A stretch of DNA of 64,000 nt from Semisulcospira habei (GCA_036245525.1 BTPG01000003.1:139905712-139969711), one strand, 5' to 3'. Positions 36,961-47,916 are shown, counted from the first letter of the stretch. Notes: generated by a model from the sequence alone, not told the origin. Numbers and translations are program-made.

Positions 36961-39900
36961 TGGGCAGTGGGCAGATGTTCACATCTGCACGGGACATAGA
37001 CGACCCCGCCATCCACGAGTCCCCTGCTGCCTTGCAGGCCTGGCCGCTTGGCTGCGGAAAGGCTAAGGGAGGAAACCCCTGACATCAAAGCCCCCGTGTC
37101 TCCGGGGAAGGCTTTTGAGCCAGAGACTAGGACAAGGACAGTCTGATATAAAACCTACGACCCGAGGACCTCGATGCCACCGTCCAAGCTTGCTAGGCCA
37201 TGGCAGACGAACCAAGGGTTTAAAGGGTGGGGCCAGTACTGCGCACACTGCACTCCACCAAAAAGCTCCACCGCGCAGGCTTTAGAAAACGTCCACGGAC
37301 CGTGACACTGACCATTCCAAGTCCTGTAGCGACGGGCGACGGGCGAAACGGCAGGTGAAAGATGTCACTGGAAGCTGCAGTCTCAAACCTGCATGCAGGC
37401 GGTTCACGATATTGGTCGCCTGATGTTGACCTGGGGATGACAACATCACTCGGCACACCCTGAACGACCAAGCAGCCTTCTCTAGGGACAGCACTGCTTG
37501 CACCACACAGAGAGGGGCCTAGAAAAGGTGGCCTAACCAAAGCTCGTCCCCTCGCAACCCCAGTTGGCTAGCCGCGGTCAACGGGCATCTTCTCCTGCGG
37601 TCAAAAAACAAGAAAGAATAACGGATCCACTCTCGTGACGACCACGACCGACTCAACGTAGCATGCTGGAACATCCGAACCATCATCGACAAAGCAGACA
37701 GCGGACGCCCTGAACGTCGCTCCGCCCTCATTGCCCATGAATTGCGGAGGTTAAACATCGACATCGCCGCGCTCAGTGAAGTACGCCTTCCGGACGAAGG
37801 CAGCCTCCAAGAACTTGGCGCTGGGTACACCCTCTACTTGTCAGGCAGGCCTGAATCAGAAAGACGGCTCTCAGGCTTTCATGGTCAAGATCTCCATTGC
37901 GACAAAGCTGGAAAACCTACCAACGGGTCACTCAGACCGCATCATGTCCATGCGCCTCCCACTGAGACACCAGCAACACGTCACCCTTCTCAGTGTGTAC
38001 TCCCCAACCCTCCTGGCAGAGCCTGCTGAAAAGGACAAGTTTTACACTGACCTGCGCAGCCTCATACAGAGCACCCCTGCAGACGACAAAGTCATCATCC
38101 TTGGCGACTTCAACGCCAGAGTGGGCCAGGACTCTGAAGCCTGGAAAGGAGTCCTCGGCAAGCATGGCGTCGGGAACTGCAATGACAATGGCCGCCTACT
38201 TTTGGAGTTCTGTGCAGAGCAGCAACTGGTCATCACCAACACTACTTTTCAGCAAAAGGACAGTCGAAAGACCACCTGGATGCATCCTCGCTCCAAACAC
38301 TGGCACCTTATCGACTATGTCCTAATGCGTCAGAGGGACCGCAGTGATGTCCTCCTCACCAGAGTGATGCCCAGCGCAGAGTGCCACACTGACCACCGCC
38401 TTGTCCGCTGCAAACTCAGGCTCCACGTCAAGCCAAAACCCAAGAAATGGGGCCCCCCAAGAAAAAGCTTGATGTTGCTTCAGCGCGACGACGTGAAAGC
38501 TGCCTTTCAGACAGATTTACAGCGCAGGCTCAAAGACACAGCGGACCCAGCAGACTCCTCCCCTGAAACACTCTGGGAACAACTGAAAACTGCTATTGCA
38601 AAATCCTCTGCAGAAGTCTTGGGTTTTGCTAGAAAGAAGAACAAAGACTGGTTTGACGAAAGCGATGTCGAGATCCAGGAACACCAAGCAAAAAAAAAAG
38701 AGCCGCCCATCAGGCCCACCTAGCCCAGCCTTCCTGCCCTGTGAAGAAGTCTGCCTTCCGCCTCGTCTGCAGCAGTCTCCAGCGCAAGCTCAGAGATCTC
38801 CAGAATGAGTGGTGGACCCAGCTTTGCGCTGACAATGGTGACTACAGGGACTTCTACGAAGCACTGAAAGCAGTGTATGGCCCCAGGCACCTGGTACAAA
38901 GTCCCCTGCGAAGCGCGAATGGCCAGGCACTCCTCACAGATAATACCTCCATCTTGAACCGCTGGTCAGAGTACTTTCAGAGCCTCTTCAGCGCTGAGCG
39001 CACTGTTCAAGAAGCAGTCGTCCTACAAATCCCACACCTCCCAGTAAAGGTTGAATTGGACGAACCGCCCACCGCTGAAGAGACCCTCACAGCCATCCAC
39101 CAGCTCAAGAGTGGCAAAGCAGCAGGCATTGATGGAATACCGCCAGAGATCTGGAAACATGGAGGCACAGCACTGCACAACAAACTCCATGACCTCTTTC
39201 TCTGCTGCTGGGAGGAATTAACACTACCAAAGGATCTCCGTGATGCTGTCGTTATCACCCTGTACAAGAACAAAGGCGAGAAGTCTGACTGTTCGCTGGG
39301 AAAATTCTTGCAAGGCTGCTCCTAAATCGGCTGGTACCTGCCATCGCTGAAGACCACCTCCCAGAGGGCCAGTGTGGCTTCAGAGCAAACAGGAGCACCA
39401 CCGATATGGTCTTTGTGCTGAGACAGCTTCAGGAGAAGTGCCGCGAGCAGAACAAAGGGCTGTACGTAATGTTTGTCGACCTAACAAAAGCGTTCGACAC
39501 TGTGAGCAGGCAAGGCATGTGGCAGATCCTGGAGCGACTTGGCTGTCCCCCAAAGTTCCTCCGCATGATTGTCCAGCTACACGAGGACCAGCAAGGCCAG
39601 GTCAGACTCAACAATGACCTCTCAGAACCATTCCCTATTCTCAACGGCGTAAAGCAGGGCTGCGTGCTGGCACCGACCCTCTTCACCATCTTTTTTAGAA
39701 TGATGTTGAAGCAGGCCACAGTGGACCTCGATGATGACGATGCAGTGTACATCAGGTATCGTCTCGATGGCAGCCTGTTTAACCTCAGACGACTGCAGGC
39801 CCACACGAAAACCCTAGACCAACTGATTCGTGAGCTGCTTTTTGCTGATGATGCTGCCCTCGTTGCACACACACAGAGAGCCCTGCAGCGCACCACGTCC

Positions 39901-40829
39901 TGCTTCGCAGACGCTGCCCAGCTCTTTGGACTCGAGGTCAGTCTGAAAAAGACAGAGGTCCTCCATCAGCCGGCACCCAAGACAGTGTATCGCCCTCCTC
40001 CCATCACCATTGGCGAGTCTGAACTAAAGTCAGTGCACCAGTTTACTTACCTTGGTTGCATTATCACGTCGGACGCCAAGCTGGACAAGAAGCTTGACAG
40101 CAGGCTGGCAAAAGCGAACAGCGCTTTCGGGCGACTTTTCAAGCGGGTGTGGCACAATCAACAGCTGAAAACAGGCACCAAGATCAGCGTGTACAGAGCT
40201 GTGGTCCTCACCACCCTGCTGTATGGTTCCGAGTCCTGGGCCCTCTACCGCAGCCAACTACGACTCCTCGAACGCTTCCACCAGCGCTGCCTGCGCACCA
40301 TCCTGGGCATTCACTGGAGTGACTATGTCACCAACGTCGAGGTCCTTGAACAGGCTGAAACTGTGAGCATCGAGGCTTTGCTACTGCGGACACAGCTCCG
40401 CTGGGCCGGGCATGTCTCCAGGATGGAGGATCATCGCCTACCAAAGATCACCCTGTTCGGCGAGCTTGCTACTGGACACTGTGACAGAGGGGTACCAAAG
40501 AAGAGATACAAAGACTGTCTCAAAAAGTCACTTAGTGCCTGCCAAATCGACCACCACCAGTGGTCTTCGCTTGCCGCGGACCGTGACACCTGGCGCTCCA
40601 CCATTTACAAGGCAGCTGTCTCCTTTGAGGACTCTCGCAGAGCTAGCCTTAAGGACAAGCGGCTCAGGAGAAAAAACAGATATGCCGCAACTCAGAACCC
40701 TGGCCATACCTCCCCCTGCAGCAACTGCTGTCGAACCTGCCTGTCCCGGATTGGCCTCCGCAGCCACGAACAAGCCTGCAGACGTCGTGGGCAACTCCTA
40801 TAAAATCTTCGTCCGCGAAGTCAAGCCAA
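36961..40829 (+). mobile_element. RTE-like LINE, copy R2
   Basis: Very close to R1 over its whole length including the 5' UTR, same orientation, 1.1 kb apart. It stops after GTCAAGCCAAG (40829) without the R1 tail, so its 3' end is lost or replaced. Confidence 0.85.
37636..40803 (+). pseudogene. R2 endonuclease-RT, several indels
   Basis: Relative to R1: ATG is GTG and a base is missing just after (37636-37655); 5 bp are missing near 37876; 6 bp near 38475; one base is added in the A-run at 38690-38700; 18 bp are missing near 38818; about 29 bp around the NYRGIT motif are missing near 39294. Open pieces: 37776-38723 (endonuclease, GDFNARVGQD, HLIDYVLMRQ), 38741-39325 and 39406-40803 (FVDLTKAFDTVS, NGVKQGCVLAPTLFTIFF, FADD near 39840, C2H2 finger with an altered CSNCCRTC). 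Dead. Confidence 0.9.
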
Positions 40830-41160
40830 GAGAGAGAGTGTTACTTTCGCAATGTTTTAACCGTACTGGTGAAAGAGTTGCACGTAACACGACCGGGCGC
40901 ACCAGACGACACGAAATCACACTGAATACACTTTATATATTTGTCTAGTTAAGATCTTTCAAATGAGATCATACATGATATGTTTATCATGCAAACTGTC
41001 CTTTTGTGTATGCCGCTGTAAAGTGTGACGTCATGTTGACAAAACAATGACTATTTATTTTTATTTTTTATTTTTTAAATCCTGTCATCTGTTAATGGGG
41101 TATCACGGAACAAAACTCAGACCATGGTGACTGCCAAACGTGTTAAATGCAGACAGCATC
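40830..41160. repeat. Spacer with inverted copy of 30778-30910
   Basis: 40930-41060 read in reverse has GTTTTGTCAACATGACG, ACACTTTACAGCGGC and GATAAACATATCATG. No gene. Confidence 0.6.
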
Positions 41161-41162
41161 AT

Positions 41163-41210
41163 AACAAAGAAAGAAACACGCTTAGCAAAGACCTAGTTCG
41201 ACTGTTGCAA
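41163..41210. repeat. Palindrome family I, left half
   Basis: ACAAAGAAAGAAACACGCTT AG matches the left arm of I4 (58999). Confidence 0.55.
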
Positions 41211-41218
41211 TGACCCAG

Positions 41219-41325
41219 TAGCCAAACGTCTTCGGGCTCACGACGGCCGCAGTGGGACCGCGCACAGCCGTGCGCGGTCCCACTGTGGCCGTCGTGAGCC
41301 CGAAGTCGTCTACTTCCTGGGTAGT
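41219..41325. mobile_element. GC-rich palindrome, diverged family C, copy C4
   Basis: CTTCGGGCTCACGACGGCCG and CGGCCGTC-type complement GGCCGTCGTGAGCCCGAAG pair with one mismatch over about 36 bp, closing on GCGCACAGCCGTGCGC. Confidence 0.85.
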
Positions 41326-41469
41326 TCTCGTTTATTTCCTTCCACTTATTCCCTTACTAGAGGCGTCAGGAGACTTTGGCACATCCCCTTGACCTATCAT
41401 GGTCGATCTGCCTCCTGAACTAGTATGTAGCCATCAGGCGCATCACATTCTGTAATGTCAGCTTTAGAG

Positions 41470-41669
41470 CGTTCATACTTTCACTGTCAGTCATCACAAA
41501 TTGCGCCTGAAGCGACTGCACGCGGACAGACATGCGCCTGAAGAAAACCGTGTAAATCGGGGGACTGAAACAGACGTTAAGAACACGACTTTACATGAGT
41601 CATAAACCCTCATGAACCGCCGCAATTGCAGGGGCTCATGAGGGTTTATGTCTCTTGCAGCTGTGTTAA
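41470..41669. mobile_element. Palindrome family A, copy A8
   Basis: Hairpin 41590-41658: CATAAACCCTCATGA and TCATGAGGGTTTATG share the AAACCC variant on both arms. Right TTAA at 41666-41669 is shared with the next element; the left border (about 41470) is approximate. Confidence 0.75.
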
Positions 41670-41874
41670 CCCATATCATACCGAGGCTAAAAGCTTCAAA
41701 TTTGTACACTGCCATGATGCAAGTTACATTATAGTACTTAGGAGATTAGGATATAGACCAATGGCTTTAGTTCAAGGGTGGTGCCAAAATAGCTTGGCGC
41801 CTCTGGCACTACCCTTGAACTATTTTAGTCACACTTATTTCACACACTGGTATATTCCGAATGATAAGGGTTAA
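41666..41874. mobile_element. Palindrome family B, full element
   Basis: TTAACCCATATCATACC to GAATGATAAGGGTTAA (209 bp, matching inverted ends). Core GTTCAAGGGTGGTGCC / GGCACTACCCTTGAAC is shortened. Confidence 0.85.
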
Positions 41875-41950
41875 CTCATTCGAGACGTGCCATAAAAGGA
41901 TACGGGGCAATTTGCCGACGATTCATATGCGGCACGTCTCGAATGAGATG
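41871..41950. mobile_element. Palindrome family G, copy G1
   Basis: TTAACTCATTCGAGACGTGC left, GCGGCACGTCTCGAATGAG right. The middle is degenerate. Confidence 0.8.
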
Positions 41951-42009
41951 AAGTAGTGGTTCTATTGTTGGTGCACGACTTTTGTTTTTGTTTTTGTTTT
42001 GATTTTTGT

Positions 42010-42056
42010 TTGTTTGAGGGGGCGAGGGGGAGGGGCGTAGGGGAGGGGGGGGGGGA
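42010..42056. repeat. G-rich tract
   Basis: Runs of G including about ten in a row; 42057-42370 has no gene. Confidence 0.8.
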
Positions 42057-42372
42057 ATCACCAAAGTCTATCAACCACTAAATACTGTTGATGAAATCAG
42101 TTGAATGGCGTCAGAATCTGTATCACAAATGCCTTCACATGTGGTCTCAGAGTGTATCACTATAATGCATGGATCAACAAACAAACATTATGCCTAAACA
42201 GAAACATTTAAAACACTTTCCCACAAGAATCACCGCGTAAAAATGCGTTACAGACAGGGCTGCCAGCTTCATACATGACCTTTGTCACGTCCGACATTGT
42301 CAGTTCAACTAGAAAAATATTCCACTGTTATACTTGAGTCCCGACACTCCACGTCAGATCCAATGTCTAAAT

Positions 42373-42399
42373 GGGGGGGGGGGGGGGGGGGGGGGGGGA
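42373..42399. repeat. Poly-G run
   Basis: About 27 consecutive G. 42400-42735 shows no recognised gene. Confidence 0.9.
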
Positions 42400-42739
42400 T
42401 GAGAGTGCCCAGGTTTTTCAGGGCGCGAGCAGTGACCGCCTGCATGGTGTCTAAGCTAAGGCGATTCAGTATGGAACTCTTGTGGTCACACACCGAAAGT
42501 TCTCATGCTAGTATCGGCGCCTGCGCAGCGCAATTTTAGCCGCGCGCACGTGCCGCTCAGCGAAACTCGGTGCCAGTAAAAATTCCGTCACTCGGCATCC
42601 AGCGCCTTCCGTCTGCGAGTGGCATAGATGCTCATGGTCCCTTGCAGCATTGCCAACCTATCGCTCAACTCGAAATAAAGCCCTCAATTTCAGGAATAGC
42701 TTGCAACAGTCTTGGTCTGAAAGAAGCATAGTGTCCGTA

Positions 42740-42806
42740 GGAGGCATAGATTCACATGAGCTCCTGCAGCCTGCGCAGGAGCTCATGTGAATCTATGCCT
42801 CTTGCA
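42740..42806. mobile_element. Palindrome family A, copy A9, variant arms
   Basis: AGGCATAGATTCACATGAGC TCCTGC pairs perfectly with its complement although it differs from the family consensus at about four positions. Confidence 0.85.
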
Positions 42807-42939
42807 GAGGTGTGGGAGTTGGTTATGAGCCTGTTTCCGCTGAGAACGCTGCGTACAGGCCAACTCGCGTATCGACGGTTCTATCAATGCTCACATGGGA
42901 TTTGTCGCTGACTCGGAAACTAGCGGACAGCTTGCATTT

Positions 42940-43470
42940 TGAATGTGGCCAATATCTGGGCGACCACTGCAACGTGTGGCCAAGTTTGGCGACCACTGGA
43001 ATGTGGCCAACGTGGGCGACCATTGGTGTGTCCATTTTTTGGGGTGACCACTGTAACATGGTCAAAACTTTGCCGGGCGACCACCGGCGCGTCCCCGACT
43101 TCGTCGACTGTTTGTGTGTATTCAAACTTTAGGACTTTCTCGACCATTTGTGTGTTTTAGACTGTGAAGATGATAGACGTGGCAATTTTGGACGAACATC
43201 AGTGTGTGATTGAACTTGGGCGACCCCTGGAACGTGGCAAAGTTTGACGACATTGGTGAGCATTCAAACTTCTGCAACCACTTGCTTGTACTTAATTTTG
43301 GGGCAACCATTGGAGAGTGACCAATTTTGGGGCCACCATTGGTGTGTGTTCAAAATTTGGCGACAACGTGTATGAATTTAAAGTTGGGGCGACCAAGAGA
43401 GAGTAATCAATTTTAGTCGACCATTTCTAGTGGTGTGTATTCAGACTTTGTCGACCACTGGCACTGACGG
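42940..43470. repeat. Degenerate ~30-bp tandem repeat
   Basis: Recurring GGCGACCACTGGAACGTGG / GGGCGACCATTGGTGTGT units with TTTGG or TTCAAA linkers; roughly 15 units, strongly diverged. The frames through it are not convincing genes. Confidence 0.75.
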
Positions 43471-43805
43471 GTAGTGAAATTTATGTATTGTTTAGAAACT
43501 CGCCCGACTTTAGGCCGTCTGAGGAAACGAGCTTGGATTCCTAAGTTGGGATCACATAAGAGTAACGCGATCATAATTCTGTTTGTTTTTCTGTAAAAAT
43601 GGTGGTCATTGACCAAGAAAGGTTGTTGAAAAATGAATTCCTAGCTGTTCTCACGCACAGTCTCCGCGATGTACTGAAAAATTCGTGAAGACCCAGGCTA
43701 CAAGAGATTCTGCCAGGTACGTTTCGTTCTAAATATCTGACATTTTTCAGTGGTATCGTTTCAAATATATGAAATTTGTCAGTGCTATCTACTTTGTTTC
43801 CAGAG

Positions 43806-43864
43806 TAGAACCCAACGGAGAAAGAAACACGCTAGCGTGTCTCTTTCTCCGTTGGGTTCTTCTC
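43806..43864. mobile_element. Palindrome family I, copy I2
   Basis: AGAACCCAACGGAGAAAGAA ACACGCT meets AGCGTGTCTCTTTCTCCGTT GGGTTCT at its centre; compact version without a loop. Confidence 0.85.
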
Positions 43865-43955
43865 TGCATTGTACACTCTTGGCAATCATCTTTTTGGTCT
43901 GAATTGTGTACTGTATTTTCAGAACCTGATGATAAACTTTAGACCCACAGTACTG

Positions 43956-43969
43956 CCCCCCCCCCCCCG

Positions 43970-44000
<31 letters not shown>

Positions 44001-44040
44001 GCCCCCCCCCCCTACCCCCCCACCCCCCCTCCACCCCCCG
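43956..44040. repeat. C-rich low-complexity tract
   Basis: Several C runs with a short CA stretch, then A/G-rich. 44090-44500 has no recognised gene. Confidence 0.85.
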
Positions 44041-44502
44041 AAAAAAAATAAAGAAAAAGAAAGAAAGAAAAAAAAAACACAAACAAACAAACAAAAAACA
44101 TTATATAGTCTTATTTTTGTGAAAAGTTATATATTCAATGCAAATGTCAAACATTTGACATTTCGCTTTTCACAATGATGGACATCTAAACATTTCGCTT
44201 TTCACAAAAGTAGACAAGCTATAAGTCATTTTTTTTTATTTTAAAAAAGTACCTATGTCATACAAAACCTCTCTTTTCATTTAATGGACATACTTAATGG
44301 CTTTTACCATTAGAGGTACCATAAGTAAGCGCTGAAAAGCATTTGTGTAGAAAATTCCCCTCAATAAATAGTGAAAACTCGCTACAGAGTTGTCAACAGG
44401 CTTCCCTCTGTTTTCTTCCCCACGCTTTAGCTTAGGTAGCCTCATAAAAAATCTTTCACATTTTAACCCCATAACTATCGCAGGCTATGTTTCTGACATC
44501 GG

Positions 44503-44728
44503 TGTTACCCCTTATCATTAGGAATACACCAGTGTGTGAAATAAGTTTGACTAAAATAGTTCAAGGGTATTGCCAGAATAGCTTGGCGACTCTAGGCGCC
44601 ATGCTATTCTGCCACCACTATTGAACTACAGCCATTGGTCTATATCCTTATTTGTAAGTACTATAATGTAGCTTGCATATGGCAGCGTACAAATTTGAAG
44701 CTTTTAGTCTCAGTATGATATGGGTTAA
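44503..44728. mobile_element. Palindrome family B, full element
   Basis: Inverted relative to 41666-41874: TTACCCCTTATCATTAGG left, CAGTATGATATGGGTTAA right. The core at 44555-44630 has AGTTCAAGGGTATTGCC and AAGCTATTCTGCC-type variants (ATGCTATTCTGCCACC). Confidence 0.8.
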
Positions 44729-44943
44729 TTCAGCCGTACAAGGAACATTGATTTGAAGCGATATTAGTAATATTATTTGAAGCTGTATTAGCAAGTATTA
44801 GCGATATTAGTAGGGTATTATTTGAAACGTATTTGCAAGAGGCATAGATCCTCATGAGCCCCCGCAACTGCGGGGGCTCATGAGGATCTATGCCTCTTGC
44901 AATTTGATCTCGTCTCACTTTTTCTCGACAGTCATGAGGTTAA
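44725..44943. mobile_element. Palindrome family A, copy A10, perfect hairpin
   Basis: 219 bp from the TTAA shared with the B element to GTCATGAGGTTAA. Core 44835-44900: 32-bp arms (GCAAGAGGCATAGATCCTCA TGAGCCCCCGCA) perfectly complementary around AC. Confidence 0.9.
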
Positions 44944-45179
44944 TTCAGACTCCAACACCTTCAGAAAAAAAAAAACCGTTTCCAATGAAATATTTGTTAA
45001 CTGCGTAATACTTAAAATTGTATATTGTCTCTGTGTGTGCATAGTGCTGCGTCATTTTTAAAAAAATGAAATTAACAAACGTATTAAAAATGAAATAACG
45101 TCGTTTGTTCTACGTGAGAGTAAAAGCAATTTTGTGCAATATTTCCTGTTATGATTTAAATATGGCCCTTTTATTATTT

Positions 45180-45435
45180 TAGAATACTGGAATTCTGACG
45201 AAAGTTGTGTGCAATAGTGTCTTCAATGAAGAAAAACGGGGCTCTATAAAGTTGATAAATGTGGAATTTTTACAGGAGTTGCGAGCAATATTTTGTATAA
45301 TAAATACAACCTGTTCGACATTTTATGAAATAGAAAATTGGAGTTACAATAATTATGTGTGGGCAGAAAATACATTTGCACTTTTGGCATTATTGGGAAA
45401 TGTAATTCTTACAGGATTGTTACGCAGGTGAAGGA
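45180..45435. other. Unassigned AT-rich segment with a 74-codon frame
   Basis: A short frame (45207-45431, ending LALLGNVILTGLLRR) has no recognised domain and is probably chance. A 47-bp stretch inside it (45328-45375) reappears in D6. Confidence 0.4.
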
Positions 45436-45534
45436 ATGCCATTAATTAGCGGCGAATACCAATCCACACGTGCTCGTGATGTATGTGGAGACTGAGTTTA
45501 GTGAAGTTTCCTGAACCATAGATTAGTGTCAAAC

Positions 45535-45662
45535 GTCAGAGCTTAGATGCACGAGAGCCTAGTCCTGCGCCAGCCACTAAGCAAGGTGCTCCGCTGTAGC
45601 GGAGCACCTTGCTTAGTGGCTGGCGCAGGACTAAGCTCACTAATACAATAATATTAGCCCCA
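45535..45662. mobile_element. Palindrome family H, copy H1
   Basis: CTAGTCCTGCGCCAGCCACT AAGCAAGGTGCTCCGC pairs almost perfectly with GCGGAGCACCTTGCTTAGTG GCTGGCGCAGGACTAAG. The right end has TAGCCCC, like the AACTGACCCC end of H3. Confidence 0.85.
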
Positions 45663-45694
45663 GGTGCAGTGCGAAACCTGGCGTGAACAAATGG

Positions 45695-45775
45695 TCTTAG
45701 AGCCGATGTCGACCGCGGTAGGCCCGCTTGGTCCAGATGCAGCCGACCTCGGCCCGAAGACCTATTGACAAGTTG
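45695..45775. repeat. Palindrome family C, diverged copy C5
   Basis: GGTCTTAGAGCCGATGTCG left and CCGACCTCGGCCCGAAGACC right, with an incomplete centre. Confidence 0.65.
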
Positions 45776-45977
45776 GTAGCTTCCTGCAAATGAACATGTA
45801 AGTTCAGAAAGAAAGAAAAACAAAAAGCACAAAAATGCTGCGGCCTCAGTGCACATTATGTTGGCCCATATGACTCAGAGGTACCTTATGTTGAGGCTGG
45901 CCAGTACGGTTTTTGTTTGCCTTTAAAGAGACCAGCTCCTGACCAAAAGGGTTAATTAAAAGCGTGAAACCTTTTGG

Positions 45978-46140
45978 GCTTAACGTCTTCTGTCCACCAC
46001 GAAGGTGATTTCAAAGACGGAGCTCCGAATAGGATGTGAACAAATTTTGACCCCATCAGCTGGATGCAGTCGAACCCTGGATTCGAACCCTTTAGGACGA
46101 GAGTGGGACACTCTACCCCCGAGCCACCCAGCTCCTCAGA
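45978..46140 (-). mobile_element. tRNA-derived SINE, copy S1
   Basis: On the minus strand: A-box-like TGGCTCGGGGG (46127-46117), B box GGTTCGAATCC (46089-46079), then a non-tRNA body ending near GAAGACGTTAA. It has no foldable acceptor stem, so it is a SINE and not a tRNA gene. Confidence 0.75.
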
Positions 46141-46242
46141 AAGGGTTAATAGTTTGAAATATCTTCTGTATACTTTTTGTGGTTGTTGGTCTCACAAAAA
46201 CGCAGCAGAAAAGGGCTAACTGAATTCTGAAGTTTGAATGTT

Positions 46243-46628
46243 TTAAAGTACCATTACGTATAAATCTGAACACATTTCAGCACCATTTGTGTTTGTTGTG
46301 CCTTGTAGACACACCTAATGAACATTAACAGCAGTTTGAACACGCAGCAAAAGCACACGCATAATCGCACTTATTTATTCTGTGCAGCCGTTAGCTGTTC
46401 ATTAAATAGAAAATTGGAGTTACAATATGTGTGGGCAGCAAATACATTCTTGTATTTCTAGAACGGAGTGAAGTTATTGTCTCGTTACTTGATATGAAGA
46501 CGACGTGTGCTGACTGACTGGATTGTCCTGTGTCTAAATGAACCTGCGCTAGACCTGTGTGTAGCGTCTTGTAACCATCTGTTACAGAAGTGTATATTTG
46601 AACAGTTACGGCGGTAGTGGGCCTTCAA
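46243..46628 (+). mobile_element. MITE family D, copy D6, with foreign patch
   Basis: TTTTAAAGTACCATTACG to GCGGTAGTGGGCCTTCAA. About 38 bp of the middle is replaced at 46402-46448 by a segment matching 45328-45375. Confidence 0.85.
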
Positions 46629-46629
46629 A

Positions 46630-46830
46630 ATGAAAGAGTTGTCTGCTCGTCTTTACCTTTGTACATAGGAGAGTTTCACGGACTCGCAGGCGCAGGGCAG
46701 TAGACAACTTCTGTTATGTGTGACTTACTCGCATGGATTAATGAAAGGTAGAAAAGTCTAAGTTGAGACAAGACAACATTAAGGACCCGTTGTATGGGTA
46801 AATCTTTAGCTATCAAAGCCCATCATGGAG
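46630..46830. repeat. Dispersed repeat family M, copy M1
   Basis: AAAATGAAAGA...CTCGTCT, CATAGGAGAG, AAGTCTAAGTTGAG and the CATCATGGAGC end align with 54815-55085. Confidence 0.5.
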
Positions 46831-46840
46831 CCGGATCGCT

Positions 46841-47046
46841 TTAACCCGTTTTGCCCCGACGCCCTACAGCAGGTGATGGATCGACCATGATAATTCAAGG
46901 GTAGTGTTAGATTAGCTTGGCGCCTTGACGGCGCCAAGCTAATCTGACACTACCCTTGAATTATCATGGTCCAACCGTCTCCTGCAAATTGTACATAGTC
47001 GTTAGGCGACATCTCCAAAGTTGGAGAAATGCGGCCTTGGGGTTAA
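46841..47046. mobile_element. Palindrome family B, full element
   Basis: TTAACCCGTTTTGCCCCGAC to CGGCCTTGGGGTTAA (206 bp). The hairpin at about 46884-46970 is near-perfect, with the AGTGTTAG/CTGACACT difference. Confidence 0.85.
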
Positions 47047-47051
47047 ATGTG

Positions 47052-47308
47052 TTAACTTTGCACCAGTCTCCATCTCTCCCGGCATTCAAAAGCAATCTTA
47101 AAGCGTACCTTTTCCCCAAAGCTCATGCATCTGTCTAGCCCTTTATTTTTCAAAACTGGCAGTTAGTCTTTAATCGTTCTTTATTATCACTCACCGTCAG
47201 CATTAAACCCTCTCAGTTGTGTTTTCGCGTCTCGTTCTTTGTGTCTCTACGTTTTTAACCGCTTAGAACCAGCGTGCCAAATGCTGGGTTACAGCGCTAT
47301 ATAAATGC

Positions 47309-47369
<61 letters not shown>

Positions 47370-47370
47370 G
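47052..47370 (+). mobile_element. L2-like LINE 3' fragment with (ATT)n tail
   Basis: Encodes SPSLPAFKSNLKAYLF then a stop (47136-47138). 3' UTR ends AGCGCTATATAAATGC and (ATT)n at 47318-47370, a typical L2 end. Confidence 0.8.
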
Positions 47371-47462
47371 TCGTCCTATGAAGGCTTCGGCATTACAGCC
47401 GCCTTGAGATGGCCTTAGTCGCCTGCTCGGCGTTAAACCCAAATAACTAACTAACTAACTAC
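47371..47462 (+). mobile_element. SINE tail fragment (GGCGTTAAACCC type)
   Basis: GAGATGGCCTTAGTCGCCTG CTCGGCGTTAAACCC followed by AACTAACTAACTAA. This end resembles a common molluscan SINE 3' tail. It abuts the ATT run. Confidence 0.65.
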
Positions 47463-47486
47463 ATTACAGATTAGGATGCAGATCAA

Positions 47487-47614
47487 CCATTTTAGTTCAA
47501 GGGTAGTGCCAGAATAGCTTGGCGCCTCCGGGCGCTAAGCTCTTCTGGCACTTCCCTTGAACTATTATGTCAAATTTGTTTCATACAATAGTGTATCGGA
47601 ATGGAAAGGCTTAA
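47487..47614. mobile_element. Palindrome family B copy
   Basis: CATTTTAGTTCAAGGGTAGT left, CTTCCCTTGAACTATTATG right; right end TTAA at 47611-47614. Confidence 0.8.
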
Positions 47615-47671
47615 TTCATTTATTATAAATTTATTTTTAATTTATAAGCTTGGCATATATCTTTTAGGCCA

Positions 47672-47797
47672 CATTACAGATTAGGAGGTTGATCAATCAT
47701 TTTAGTTTTAGCCTCTAGGCGCCAAGCTATTCTGGCACTACCCTTGACTGAGCAATCGTGTCAAATTATTTCATACAATTTAGTGTATCAGAATTAA
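47672..47797. mobile_element. Palindrome family B, left arm deleted
   Basis: ACATTACAGATTAGGAGG flank, then GCCTCTAGGCGCCAAGCTAT and CTGGCACTACCCTTGA; right end TTAA at 47794-47797. The left core arm is gone. Confidence 0.75.
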
Positions 47798-47916
47798 AAG
47801 AGTTAATTCATTTCTTAGACATTTCTGTTGTATTTTGCACGCTTGTCACACGCCGCTTTGGTCTAGATCTTGCAAGCGAGAGGGCACGCTTTTAATTCCA
47901 CGTACACGTATTCTTT

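Noticed and set aside
42812..43132. Coding region in the 30-bp repeat area
   Set aside because: Frames exist on both strands and all reflect the repeat; no conserved protein wording.
45207..45431. 74-codon frame as a small host gene
   Set aside because: No domain, no splice or promoter context, AT-rich setting; length is within chance expectation.
46060..46140. A functional tRNA gene on the minus strand
   Set aside because: B box is good but no complete cloverleaf can be drawn, and two other copies share a non-tRNA body; it is a SINE.
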